64,000 nucleotides of DNA from Hoeflea phototrophica DFL-43 (GTDB lineage Bacteria > Pseudomonadota > Alphaproteobacteria > Rhizobiales > Rhizobiaceae). Below, piece after piece: positions 16,893-25,401 of the stretch. The DNA is taken from contig NZ_CM002917.1 in the NCBI RefSeq assembly GCF_000154705.2, positions 4,404,466 to 4,468,465 on the forward strand, read 5' to 3'. The notes under the pieces are model-generated. The model was given only the letters and a program-made list of their open reading frames with translations. It did not search any database and had not been told where the DNA came from. Position 1 is the stretch's first letter, and each line of letters starts with the position of its first letter. The position numbers and the translations under genes are program-made.

Positions 16893-17818
16893 GTGTTCCC
16901 CTCTCCCTGGTCCCTGAGATCAATGCGCCGGGCCTTTTCCATCACCCGTTCGGCGATCTCCAGATGCAGCCGTTCGACCATCCGCCCGTCAAGGCTGATG
17001 ACACCGCGATCGCGATTGCCGGCCTCTGCATAGGCATCGATGATGGCCTTGGCTTCAGCGCGCCGCTTGGCATCGACACCAAAAATCGCGTTGACCACCC
17101 CGATCTGACCGGGATGGATCAGCGTCTTGCCGTCAAACCCCATGGCCTGGCCATCGCGGGCTTCCGCCGCCAATCCGTCGAGATCCTTGAAATCATTGTA
17201 GACGCCATCCAGCACATCGAGCCCGTAGGCACGCGCGGCGAGCACGATCTGCATCAGCCATGTGCCAAGCCAGGGCCGGCCCGGAAGGTCTGCAACCCCG
17301 GTTTCCTTGATCAGATCATTGCCGCCAACCACGAAACAATCGAGCCGCGCGCCATCGGTCCGCGCCGCCTGCGCGATCCGGCCGGCATTCATCACTCCGA
17401 GCGGGGTCTCGATCATCGCCCAGAGACGCAGGCTTGCAGGCGCATCCGTCTGCTCCAGCGCATCCTCAACCGCGACGATGTCCTCCGGTGACTCGACTTT
17501 CGGAATCAGGATCGCATCGGGACGGCAGCCGCGCGCAGCCAGCAGGTCCTCACCGCCCCAGGGTGATGACAGCGTATTGATGCGTATGATCTTTTCCATA
17601 CCCTCCGGCAATTCCGCCGCGCGCCCATCCTTGAAGAAGGCGCGCACCGCCTCCCGCGCGTCATGTTTGGCGCCGGGGGCGACCGAATCCTCGAGATCCA
17701 GGATCACGCTGTCGCATCCCAGAGCCGGCAGCTTTGCCAATGCACGAGAATTGCCTGCCGGCAGGTAGAGAGCCGAACGGCGCGGGCGGGCGGGTCTTGA
17801 GGGTGATGTCTGGGTCAT
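16889..17818 (-). CDS. HpcH/HpaI aldolase / CitE-like lyase
   Basis: Protein of 309 residues of the CitE/malyl-CoA lyase/citramalyl-CoA lyase family. Motifs are RRSALYLPAGN near 14-24, LDLEDSVAPGAK near 41-52 with the metal Glu/Asp, IIRINTLSSPWG with the substrate Arg, IPKVESPED, WAMIETPLGVMN with the second metal Glu, and GFDGKTLIHPGQI near 240-252. It probably splits or joins a CoA-linked hydroxyacid such as malyl- or citramalyl-CoA; the exact substrate is open. ATG 17818 is chosen; the frame extends much further upstream but overlaps the divergent membrane-protein gene. Confidence 0.9.
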   Translation of the reverse strand: MTQTSPSRPARPRRSALYLPAGNSRALAKLPALGCDSVILDLEDSVAPGAKHDAREAVRAFFKDGRAAELPEGMEKIIRINTLSSPWGGEDLLAARGCRPDAILIPKVESPEDIVAVEDALEQTDAPASLRLWAMIETPLGVMNAGRIAQAARTDGARLDCFVVGGNDLIKETGVADLPGRPWLGTWLMQIVLAARAYGLDVLDGVYNDFKDLDGLAAEARDGQAMGFDGKTLIHPGQIGVVNAIFGVDAKRRAEAKAIIDAYAEAGNRDRGVISLDGRMVERLHLEIAERVMEKARRIDLRDQGEGNT

Positions 17819-18070
17819 GCTGTCTCGAAAACGGTCTGTGTATCCGTTGAATAGCACATGCGGTTCGTCCGGGAATCGGGTTGGCGGTCCCGAAATATAT
17901 TGCTGCGCATATTCACGATGGAAATCCCGCCTCGCTGTTTGCCGAAACCGCTTTATTGCCCCGCCAGCATCACCTTGCAAGGGCCACAAGAAGGCGGACT
18001 GCGTCTGCAGGCTATTGAACAGGCAATTTCCAATCCCCACATCATCATCATGAACAAGGGAACGATCGTC

Positions 18071-18322
18071 ATGAGAAAGCTCGTCGCAGTCTTTGCAGGC
18101 CTTGGCCTGATCATTGCAGCCTTTGCAGGCCTTGCTCTGGCCTTTGTGATCGGCATCGCTGCCGCCGGCGCCATGCTGGTTGGACGCTTGACCGGGCGGC
18201 TTGGGCCGAGCGCACCTGGATGGCGCGCCGCAACGCAACGCGCTGCACCGGGCGGGCACAAGTCCCATACCAGGGACTACCGGGTCTGGAACGACGGTCG
18301 CGGCACCATTATCGACATGTAA
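18071..18322 (+). CDS. Small single-helix membrane protein, unidentified
   Basis: Not recognised. ATG 18071 follows AAGGGA with about ten bases spacing and gives 83 residues. A strongly hydrophobic N-terminal stretch (about 3-37, Ala/Gly/Leu/Ile-rich) contains a near-repeat of VFAGLGLIIAAFAGLAL type. It is followed by a basic tail ending with VWNDGRGTIIDM. It could be one long transmembrane helix or a hairpin, with the tail in the cytosol. The frame is open upstream to 17858 but that part is unlike a protein. It is divergent from the CitE-like operon and about 220 bases before leuD. Confidence 0.6.
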   Translation: MRKLVAVFAGLGLIIAAFAGLALAFVIGIAAAGAMLVGRLTGRLGPSAPGWRAATQRAAPGGHKSHTRDYRVWNDGRGTIIDM

Positions 18323-18540
18323 GTCAATCTCTTCTGTCATAAGGGCATGCCCTGGTCCATTGGGGCATGCGACTGACAGCCATCCTCTCCGTTCGCAGTC
18401 TGTTCGGTGTTTTCGTCCGTAAAACCCGATCAACAATGCTTTGATGATTCTGTTATTGGCGGGAAGTAACGCCGGGGCTCTTCTTTTTCGGCACTTTGTT
18501 TGTTAAATGCTCCGGCAGAGACAGACAGGACCTTCAAGCC

Positions 18541-19146
18541 ATGCAGAAATTTGACCGCCTCACCGGCGTTGCCGCTCCGCTCCCGGTCGTCAACATCGAC
18601 ACCGACATGATAATCCCCAAGGATTATCTCAAGACCATCAAGCGCACCGGCCTGGGCAAGGGCCTGTTTGCGGAAGCGCGCTACAATGAGGATGGCACCG
18701 AGAACCCGGAATTCGTGCTCAACAAGCCGGCATGGCGCAATGCCTCAATCCTGGTTGCGGGCGACAATTTTGGCTGCGGCTCGTCACGTGAGCATGCACC
18801 CTGGGCGCTGCTCGATTTCGGCATCCGCTGCGTGATCTCGACCAGCTTTGCCGATATCTTCTACAACAACTGCTTCAAGAACGGCATTCTGCCGATTGTC
18901 GTCAGCCAGGAAAACCTCGACAAGCTGATGGACGATGCGCGGCGCGGCGCCAATGCCACCGTGTCGATCGATCTCGAGGCGCAGGAAATCCACGGACCCG
19001 ATGGCGGTGTGATCGGGTTTGATGTCGACGCGTTCAAGAAGCACTGTCTCCTCAATGGCCTCGATGACATCGGTCTGACCCTCGAGAAGGCCAGCGCCAT
19101 CGACAGCTACGAAACCAAGGCCGGGCAAAACCGGCCCTGGCTCTAG
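18541..19146 (+). CDS. leuD: 3-isopropylmalate dehydratase small subunit
   Basis: Small (swivel-domain) subunit of isopropylmalate isomerase in leucine synthesis, 201 residues, family length. Motifs: [19 protein letters not shown] near 16-34, [17 protein letters not shown] near 75-91 (the substrate loop), [14 protein letters not shown] near 102-115. LeuC is not in the window; in Rhizobiales leuC and leuD are usually unlinked. The ACP gene starts 68 bases downstream. The preceding 220 bases, which contain GGGCATGCCC at 18343-18352 and a second GCATGC nearby, should hold its promoter. Confidence 0.96.
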   Translation: MQKFDRLTGVAAPLPVVNIDTDMIIPKDYLKTIKRTGLGKGLFAEARYNEDGTENPEFVLNKPAWRNASILVAGDNFGCGSSREHAPWALLDFGIRCVISTSFADIFYNNCFKNGILPIVVSQENLDKLMDDARRGANATVSIDLEAQEIHGPDGGVIGFDVDAFKKHCLLNGLDDIGLTLEKASAIDSYETKAGQNRPWL

Positions 19147-19214
19147 GCTGTCAGCCAGCCTCAACACGCAAACAACAAGAAAATGCGTTGAGGCGCACGC
19201 GGGAGGAAACACTG

Positions 19215-19469
19215 ATGTCGGACACTGTCGAAACCTCAACGATCGCCTTGATCGCCACCGCAGGCGAAGTTGAGCCTGGCGAGATCAGCCGTGAAACGGA
19301 GCTTTCGGAGCTCGAAATCGATTCCCTCGCCCTGACCGAGATCGTCATGGAGATCGAGGATGAGCACGATATCGAGATCGATCTGAACACCGCGGAAGCC
19401 TGGGAAACACTCAAGACCGTTGGCGATCTGATCGACATGGTCAAGAAAATCATCGCGGCGCAGCACTGA
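19215..19469 (+). CDS. Acyl carrier protein, NodF-like
   Basis: Acidic ACP of 84 residues with the phosphopantetheine serine at Ser37 in LEIDSLAL. The surrounding ETELSELEIDSLALTEIV and the later LNTAEAWETLKTVGDLIDMV resemble NodF, the specialised ACP of Nod-factor synthesis, more than housekeeping AcpP, which has DSLDTVELVMALEEEF. Start ATG 19215 has GGGAGGAAAC just upstream. It ends two bases before the ketosynthase start, so the pair is coupled. No other nod genes are in the window. It is inferred to serve a dedicated fatty-acyl chain rather than bulk synthesis. Confidence 0.88.
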   Translation: MSDTVETSTIALIATAGEVEPGEISRETELSELEIDSLALTEIVMEIEDEHDIEIDLNTAEAWETLKTVGDLIDMVKKIIAAQH

Positions 19470-19471
19470 TC

Positions 19472-20683
19472 ATGGATCACCGGCGCGTCGTCATCACCGG
19501 CATTGGCGGCATCTGCGCGCTGGGTGGAAACGCGACCGACATCTGGACCGGCATGAAACAGGGCCGCGATGGCTGCCGGCCGCTGACGATCGAAAAGCGC
19601 GATCTCAAGACCAATATCGGCTTCAACATCATCGACTACCCGGAAGACGACGGAATCGAAAAGCGTCAGGGCATGACCATGAGCTGGATCAGCCGGCTTG
19701 CGGTGATTGCGGCGCGCGAGGCGTTTGCCCAATCCGGGCTGTCGATGGAGACAACCGATCCCAAGCGCACAGGCAGCATCGTGGGCGTCGGGACTTTCGG
19801 CACAGATGCTCTCGACGAGAGCTACATCGACATTTTTCTCGAAAAGAAGAAACGCACCCAGCTGTTCACCGTTCCCAAGGTCATGCCCAGCGGACCGGCC
19901 AGCCATGTCTCGATTTCGCTCGGCCTCAAGGGCTCGGTCTATGGGGTGTCATCAGCCTGCGCATCCGGCAACCATGCATTTGCATCCGCTGTCGATCAGA
20001 TCCGGCTTGGCCGCGCCGATGTGATGCTTGCGGGCGGTGCCGAACTCGCACTGGTCTACGGTCCGCTCAAGGCCTGGGAATCGCTCAGGGTCCTCGCCCG
20101 CTCCGCCTGCCGGCCGTTCTCGGCGGATCGCGACGGACTTGTTCTGGGCGATGGTGCGGCAATCGTGGTGCTTGAATCCTATGAGCACGCAAAGGCCCGC
20201 GGCGCCGATATTCTGGCCGAGATCGCCGGCGTCGGTCTGTCTGCCGATGCTTCCGACATCGTCAATCCCTCGGTCGAAGGACCGGCAACGGCGATTCGCA
20301 ACTGCCTGGCCGATGGAGCTCTGTCGGCAAGCCAGATTGGCTACATCAACGCCCATGGCACAGCCACCCAGGCCAACGACAAGACCGAAACCCAGGCGAT
20401 CCGCGACGTCCTTGGCGCCGACGCCGATGCCGTTTCTGTCTCCTCGACCAAATCCATGCACGGTCATTGCCTTGGCGCATCGAGCGCAATTGAACTGATT
20501 GCCTGCATCAATGCGGTGCGCGAGGGCGTTGTTCCGCCCACCATCAATTACACCGCACCCGATCCCGCCTGCGATCTTGACGTAACTCCCAACGAGGCAC
20601 GCGAGCGCAAGATCGATGTGGCGATCTCCAATGCTTTCGCCTTCGGCGGCACCAATGCGGTGGTCGGGGTCAAGCGGATCTGA
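19472..20683 (+). CDS. Beta-ketoacyl-ACP synthase II family, NodE-like
   Basis: Condensing enzyme of 403 residues. The Cys-His-His triad is Cys163 in SSACASGNH, His295 in NAHGTATQ and His332 in KSMHGHCLGAS. The MHGH and the run CDLDVTPNEARERK followed by SNAFAFGGTNAV are features I associate with NodE, which elongates polyunsaturated acyl chains on NodF; FabF usually has MTGH at the second His. It is coupled to the NodF-like ACP and placed between leuD and leuB. The product chain cannot be read from sequence. No frameshift or missing residue seen. Confidence 0.88.
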   Translation: MDHRRVVITGIGGICALGGNATDIWTGMKQGRDGCRPLTIEKRDLKTNIGFNIIDYPEDDGIEKRQGMTMSWISRLAVIAAREAFAQSGLSMETTDPKRTGSIVGVGTFGTDALDESYIDIFLEKKKRTQLFTVPKVMPSGPASHVSISLGLKGSVYGVSSACASGNHAFASAVDQIRLGRADVMLAGGAELALVYGPLKAWESLRVLARSACRPFSADRDGLVLGDGAAIVVLESYEHAKARGADILAEIAGVGLSADASDIVNPSVEGPATAIRNCLADGALSASQIGYINAHGTATQANDKTETQAIRDVLGADADAVSVSSTKSMHGHCLGASSAIELIACINAVREGVVPPTINYTAPDPACDLDVTPNEARERKIDVAISNAFAFGGTNAVVGVKRI

Positions 20684-20807
20684 CACAGCTTCAGGCAATC
20701 AGCGCACGCCCGGCCGACACTTCGCAACAACATTGGTTGAAAATCCCCACCACCCGCCTTATTGCTCGCCCACCACAGTTTAACGTCTCACTCGAAAGGC
20801 CTGATCC

Positions 20808-21911
20808 ATGACGACTCGCTCTCTTTTCCTGCTTCCCGGCGACGGCATCGGACCGGAGGCCATGGCCGAGGTCCGCAAGATCATCGCCCACATGAATGAT
20901 GCCGACAGCGCAGGTTTCGTCACCGATGAAGGCCTAGTCGGCGGCAGCGCCTATGATGCCCATGGCCAGGCGATTTCGGATGCGGATATGGACAAGGCAA
21001 TGGCCGCCGACGCCGTTCTGTTCGGCGCGGTCGGTGGCCCGAAGTGGGATGCCGTACCTTATGAGGTGCGCCCGGAAGCCGGCCTGCTGCGCCTGCGCAA
21101 GGACATGGAGCTGTTCGCCAATCTGCGGCCGGCGATCTGCTATCCGGCACTGGCCAACTCCTCATCGCTGAAGCAGGACGTGATCGAAGGCCTCGATATT
21201 CTTATCGTGCGCGAATTGACCGGCGGGGTCTATTTCGGCGAGCCCAAGGAAATCATCGATCTCGGCAACGGCCAGAAGCGCGGCATCGACACCCAGGTCT
21301 ATGACACCTACGAAATCGACCGCATCTCTGCCGTCGCCTTCGAGCTGGCGCGCACCCGCCGCAACGAAGTCTGCTCGATGGAAAAGCGCAACGTCATGAA
21401 ATCGGGCGTGTTGTGGAATGAGGTGGTGACCGCCACCCACAAGGCCCGCTTCTCCGACGTCAAGCTGAGCCATATGCTGGCCGATGCCGGCGGTATGCAG
21501 CTGGTGCGCTGGCCCAAGCAGTTCGACGTCATCGTCACCGACAATCTGTTCGGCGACATGCTGTCGGACATCGCCGCTATGCTGACCGGGTCGCTCGGCA
21601 TGCTGCCCTCCGCCTCCCTTGGCGCCCCCGATGCCAAGACCGGCAAGCGCAAGGCGCTTTACGAGCCGGTGCACGGTTCGGCCCCTGACATCGCCGGCCA
21701 GGGTATCGCCAACCCGATCGCCATGATCGCGTCCTTTGCCATGTGCCTGCGTTACTCCTTCAACATGGTGGCCGAGGCCGACCGTCTTGAAGCCGCGATT
21801 GCTGCCGTGCTCGACAAGGGCCTGCGCACCGGCGACATCATGTCAGATGGCTGCCAGAAGATCACGACCGCTGAAATGGGCGACGCTATCCTGGCCGCCT
21901 ACGCCGGCTGA
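20808..21911 (+). CDS. leuB: 3-isopropylmalate dehydrogenase
   Basis: NAD- and Mg-dependent decarboxylating dehydrogenase of leucine synthesis, 367 residues. It starts [15 protein letters not shown]. It has the [16 protein letters not shown] substrate segment near 95-110, [11 protein letters not shown] near 137-147, the [20 protein letters not shown] metal/substrate region near 245-264 and [18 protein letters not shown] near 286-303, which carries the NAD-specific loop. It lies 124 bases after the ketosynthase and could have its own promoter. A terminator follows at 21942. Confidence 0.97.
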   Translation: MTTRSLFLLPGDGIGPEAMAEVRKIIAHMNDADSAGFVTDEGLVGGSAYDAHGQAISDADMDKAMAADAVLFGAVGGPKWDAVPYEVRPEAGLLRLRKDMELFANLRPAICYPALANSSSLKQDVIEGLDILIVRELTGGVYFGEPKEIIDLGNGQKRGIDTQVYDTYEIDRISAVAFELARTRRNEVCSMEKRNVMKSGVLWNEVVTATHKARFSDVKLSHMLADAGGMQLVRWPKQFDVIVTDNLFGDMLSDIAAMLTGSLGMLPSASLGAPDAKTGKRKALYEPVHGSAPDIAGQGIANPIAMIASFAMCLRYSFNMVAEADRLEAAIAAVLDKGLRTGDIMSDGCQKITTAEMGDAILAAYAG

Positions 21912-21941
21912 CACGGCCACAAGCAAGGCAGATCAGTCCCA

Positions 21942-21976
21942 ACCCGGCCTGGCTTGCCGCCCGGCCGGGTTTTTGT
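21942..21976 (+). terminator. Rho-independent terminator after leuB
   Basis: ACCCGGCC (21942-21949) pairs with GGCCGGGT (21963-21970), followed by TTTTTG. It lies 30 bases after the leuB stop and immediately before the end of the convergent Lrp gene. Confidence 0.85.
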
Positions 21977-21978
21977 TG

Positions 21979-22413
21979 TCAGACCGGCATGCGCGATCTG
22001 AAGGGCGATGACTTGATGATCGCTGTGTTGGTCTCCGCCCTGTCATGAAACGGCAAGAGAACAGGATCCAGATCAGCGATCGAGCGCAACGCCAGCCGCG
22101 TGACGAAACAATCCTCGCCGGTCACCTTGTCGCAGTCGAGAAATCCCGGCTCGTTGAGGATCATGTCCTCGACGATATGCATGTTGCCGGGCCGCGGCTT
22201 GATCCGGACGATCGCCTGCAACGGATAGCCAAGCGCTTCGAGATCGAGCTCCGCGGTGAAGCGGGCGATGATCCCGTTGTTTTCAAGCCGCCGGATCCGC
22301 TCGCTGGTCGACGGGCCCGACAGGCCGACCTTCCGCGCGAGTTCGCTCACCGGCATGCGGGCATTTTCACACAACAGCCTGACAATCAGGCGATCTGTTT
22401 CATCAATATTCAT
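21979..22413 (-). CDS. Lrp/AsnC-family regulator
   Basis: Feast/famine regulator of 144 residues. The winged helix (MNIDETDRLIVRLLCENARMP, VSELARKVGLSGPSTSERIRRLENNG) occupies about 1-60. The ligand-binding RAM domain has DCDKVTGEDCFVTRL near 105-119. ATG 22413 is chosen because TAGGAGG lies seven bases before it; a start at 22434 lacks a site. It is divergent from the PhzF-family gene, the usual setting for a local regulator. In the gap, ATTAT (22444-22448) and ATAAT (22461-22465) form an A/T dyad that could be its operator (inference). Confidence 0.92.
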   Translation of the reverse strand: MNIDETDRLIVRLLCENARMPVSELARKVGLSGPSTSERIRRLENNGIIARFTAELDLEALGYPLQAIVRIKPRPGNMHIVEDMILNEPGFLDCDKVTGEDCFVTRLALRSIADLDPVLLPFHDRAETNTAIIKSSPFRSRMPV

Positions 22414-22543
22414 TTTCAAGCCTCCTACCACCATCTGACTTCGATTATTACGTGAATTCCATAATACACCTAACATTAGTCGAAGCCAGAGTTTCCGGAA
22501 TGCTCTATTCTGAAGATCACATTCGAAGTGAAAGGAAAATCAC

Positions 22544-23398
22544 ATGACGGTTCAACGCATTGCCGCATTTTCTGACGCCGGTGAAGGCGGAAATCCCGCC
22601 GGCATCGTTATCGCCGACCATTTCCCAAACGAGGCAGACATGCGCCGGATCGCAGCCGAGGTGGGCTATTCCGAGACCGCCTTCGCAGTGCCGGATGGCG
22701 ATCCATACCGGTGGCGCGTTCGCTATTTCTCGCCTGAATCCGAAGTGCCCTTTTGCGGGCACGCGACAATTGCGCTGGGTGCTGCGCTTGCAGGGCACAG
22801 CGGAAAAGGGCGCTACAGCCTCAGGCTCAATGACGCCGAGATCGCCGTCGAAGCCCGGGCCACTGGATCAGGATACAGCGCAACACTCCAGTCCCCGCCC
22901 ACCCGCAGTTCAGCGGTTCGGGCAGAACTGGTTGATCAGGCACTCGCCCTGTTTGGCTACACCGCAGAGCAGCTCGACCCGGCGCTGCCGCCGGCCGAAA
23001 TCCATGCCGGCGCCGACCACCTTGTGCTGGCGCTGAAAGATCGCGCCGACCTCGCCGCCATGAGCTACGACCTCGATGCCGGCCGCGCGCTGATGCGTAA
23101 ATACGGTCTTGTCACCATCATGCTGGTTTACGTCCGTGGCCAGACCGACTTCGATGTCCGCAACGCCTTTGCTTCGGGCGGTGTACTCGAAGATCCGGCA
23201 ACCGGTGCCGCAGCGGCCGCCTTCTCCGGCTATCTGCGCGATCTCGGCTGGCCGCACCAGAACCGCATCCGGATCATTCAGGGTGAAGACATGGGCGCAA
23301 AATCCGTCATCGAGGCAGAAATCAGCGATGCAGCGGGCAGTTCGATCCGGGTGTCGGGCGCTGCCCGTAACATGGCCGCAGACCTTGTGACAGGATGA
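22544..23398 (+). CDS. PhzF-family isomerase/epimerase
   Basis: Protein of 284 residues with the PhzF/DapF-like double fold. Conserved parts are the N-terminal AFSDAGEGGNPAGIVI near 5-20 with the G-GNPAG motif, the catalytic Glu in GYSETAFAVP near 46-55, RYFSPESEVPFCGHATIALG near 66-85 and the second lobe EDPATGAAAAAFSGYL near 218-233. PhzF itself isomerises a phenazine precursor, but most relatives, including this one in a genome window without phz genes, are of unknown substrate. It is preceded by AAAGGAAAATCAC and divergent from the Lrp-type gene. Confidence 0.9.
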   Translation: MTVQRIAAFSDAGEGGNPAGIVIADHFPNEADMRRIAAEVGYSETAFAVPDGDPYRWRVRYFSPESEVPFCGHATIALGAALAGHSGKGRYSLRLNDAEIAVEARATGSGYSATLQSPPTRSSAVRAELVDQALALFGYTAEQLDPALPPAEIHAGADHLVLALKDRADLAAMSYDLDAGRALMRKYGLVTIMLVYVRGQTDFDVRNAFASGGVLEDPATGAAAAAFSGYLRDLGWPHQNRIRIIQGEDMGAKSVIEAEISDAAGSSIRVSGAARNMAADLVTG

Positions 23399-23517
23399 AA
23401 CAGGCCGTCAGGCGGCGTCAACAGACAGATATTGATGCCGGTCAAGGCAATCTCGGAGTGACACTGAAATGAGTCTTCAACGCTGAACCATTCAACTGTT
23501 GCATGAGATGATGACCG

Positions 23518-24015
23518 ATGGCAGCCACAACAAGAGACGAACTCCCGGCAACTAACCTCAAGGAGTATCGCAAGCTTGAAGCATTGATTGCGGACCTGTC
23601 CGGTGAACAGGCAACCATCAAGGACGATGACGACACATCAATCAAGGATGTGATCGGTCATCGCGCCCATTGGATCGATCTGTTCCTCGGCCGGTATGAG
23701 GATGGGCAGGCAGGCAAGGAAGTGTCTTTTCCTGCTCCCGGCTACAAATGGAACCAGTTGAAAGCCTACAATGCCGCCCTGCGCGAAGCGCAAGCGGGGT
23801 TGAGCTGGGATGAAGCCAGAGAGCCTCTGTCGGCAAATCATGCGCGGCTTGTTGCCTTCGTCACCCGGCATGATGATGCTGATTTGTATGGCGGACCGAT
23901 GCAGGGTGCCAGCAACGATTGGACTCCCGGGCGCTGGGCCCAAGCCGCCGGGCCCAGCCACTGCCGGTCGGCCGCAAAACACATCAGGCAGATCCTGAAG
24001 CGGCGGGCACGTTGA
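23518..24015 (+). CDS. ClbS/DfsB-family four-helix-bundle protein
   Basis: Protein of 165 residues of the DinB-like superfamily (DUF1706). Signatures are RDELPATNLKEYRKLEALI near 5-23, the SIKDVIGHRAHWIDLFL helix near 41-57 and the Trp-rich WTPGRWAQAAGPSHCRSAAKHIRQIL end. ClbS is the self-protection hydrolase for colibactin and DfsB a related protein, but most family members occur without any toxin genes and their role is not known. None of the neighbours suggests natural-product synthesis, so a stress or detoxification role is only a guess. Confidence 0.85.
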   Translation: MAATTRDELPATNLKEYRKLEALIADLSGEQATIKDDDDTSIKDVIGHRAHWIDLFLGRYEDGQAGKEVSFPAPGYKWNQLKAYNAALREAQAGLSWDEAREPLSANHARLVAFVTRHDDADLYGGPMQGASNDWTPGRWAQAAGPSHCRSAAKHIRQILKRRAR

Positions 24016-24221
24016 CCTCCAGGATTTGCCCTACCGTTCTGTCGGCAATCCGGTCATGCGATGGAATTGACATTTCACCGCACTTGCATCAAAACACCGC
24101 CACCATGCGCAAATTGATCAAAACCAAAACCACGATCTGACCCGTTCCGCCCCCTCACTCTCCCCGGGGCGGGAAGAGTGGCGCTTGACTGCTAACAAGG
24201 GGAGAGAGGAGCACGGGAACC

Positions 24222-25253
24222 ATGGGTTTCAAAATCGCAATCGCCGGGGCGACGGGCAATGTCGGCCGCGAAATGCTCAACATTCTGTCTGAGCGCGGCT
24301 TTCCTGTCAGCGAAGTCGTCGCGCTCGCATCGAGCCGCTCGGTAGGCACCGAAGTGTCCTTTGGCGACAAGACCCTGAAGGTCAAAAACCTCGAAACCTA
24401 TGATTTCTCCGACACCGATCTCTGCCTGATGTCTGCCGGCGGGACGATCAGCAAGAAATGGTCGCCAAAGATCGGCGCACAAGGCTGCATCGTCATCGAC
24501 AATTCCTCGGCCTGGCGCTACGATGCCGACGTGCCGCTGATTGTGCCGGAAGTGAACCCGGACGCCATTTCCGGCTACACCAAGCGCAACATCATCGCCA
24601 ATCCCAACTGCTCGACCGCACAGCTGGTCGTGGCGCTCAAGCCGTTGCATGATCACGCGAAGATCAAGCGTCTTGTTGTCTCGACCTATCAGTCGGTCTC
24701 CGGCGCAGGCAAGGACGGCATGGACGAGCTGTTCAACCAGACCCGCGCAGTGTTTGTCGCCGATCCGATCACCAGCCAGAAGTTCACCAAGCGCATTGCC
24801 TTCAACGTGATTCCGCACATCGATGACTTCATGGAAGACGGTTACACCAAGGAAGAATGGAAGGTTCTGGCCGAGACCAAGAAGATGCTCGACCCGAAGA
24901 TCAAGGTCACTTGCACCGCTGTGCGCGTACCGGTCTTCATCGGCCACTCGGAATCGGTCAATATCGAGTTCGAAAACGAGATAACCGCCGATGAGGCGCG
25001 CGACATCCTGCGCGATGCGCCCGGTTGCCAGGTCATCGACAAGCATGAGGACGGCGGCTACATCACGCCCTATGAATGCGCCGGTGAAGACGCAACCTTC
25101 ATCTCCCGCATCCGCGAGGACGCGACCGTGGAGAACGGCCTGAACATGTGGGTGGTATCCGACAACCTGCGCAAGGGCGCCGCACTCAACACGATCCAGA
25201 TCGCCGAGCTGCTGGTCAACCGGCGCCTGATCACACCGCGTCTGGCGGCCTGA
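24222..25253 (+). CDS. asd: Aspartate-semialdehyde dehydrogenase
   Basis: Reduces aspartyl phosphate to aspartate semialdehyde for Lys, Met, Thr and cell-wall diaminopimelate. 343 residues. N-terminal NADP loop IAIAGATGNVGREM near 5-18, SAGGTISKKW near 71-80, catalytic Cys130 in IIANPNCSTAQL, substrate region STYQSVSGAGKDGMDEL and His in CTAVRVPVFIGHSESV. ATG 24222 is preceded by GGGGAGAGAGGAGC. It is followed by a clear terminator, so it is probably a single-gene unit. Confidence 0.97.
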   Translation: MGFKIAIAGATGNVGREMLNILSERGFPVSEVVALASSRSVGTEVSFGDKTLKVKNLETYDFSDTDLCLMSAGGTISKKWSPKIGAQGCIVIDNSSAWRYDADVPLIVPEVNPDAISGYTKRNIIANPNCSTAQLVVALKPLHDHAKIKRLVVSTYQSVSGAGKDGMDELFNQTRAVFVADPITSQKFTKRIAFNVIPHIDDFMEDGYTKEEWKVLAETKKMLDPKIKVTCTAVRVPVFIGHSESVNIEFENEITADEARDILRDAPGCQVIDKHEDGGYITPYECAGEDATFISRIREDATVENGLNMWVVSDNLRKGAALNTIQIAELLVNRRLITPRLAA

Positions 25254-25275
25254 TTGCTTCCCAGATCCTCAGAAC

Positions 25276-25309
25276 GACCCGGCATTGCCCAGCGATGCCG
25301 GGTCTTTCA
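25276..25309 (+). terminator. Rho-independent terminator after asd
   Basis: GACCCGGCAT (25276-25285) and ATGCCGGGTC (25295-25304) form a perfect 10-bp stem, followed by TTTCATTT. It lies 23 bases after the asd stop. Confidence 0.85.
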
Positions 25310-25401
25310 TTTGATCACTTGCTCATGAAACGTGACTTTTTGCCGAATCGCTGGCAATCTCCCACCCAGGCCGATTTCACGTGACAAAAGGGTGAGGATG
25401 C

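Noticed and set aside
25372..25387. GATTTCACGTGACAAA as a parS site
   Set aside because: Four mismatches, two of them in the second arm, and far from the par cluster; more likely part of the transglycosylase promoter region.
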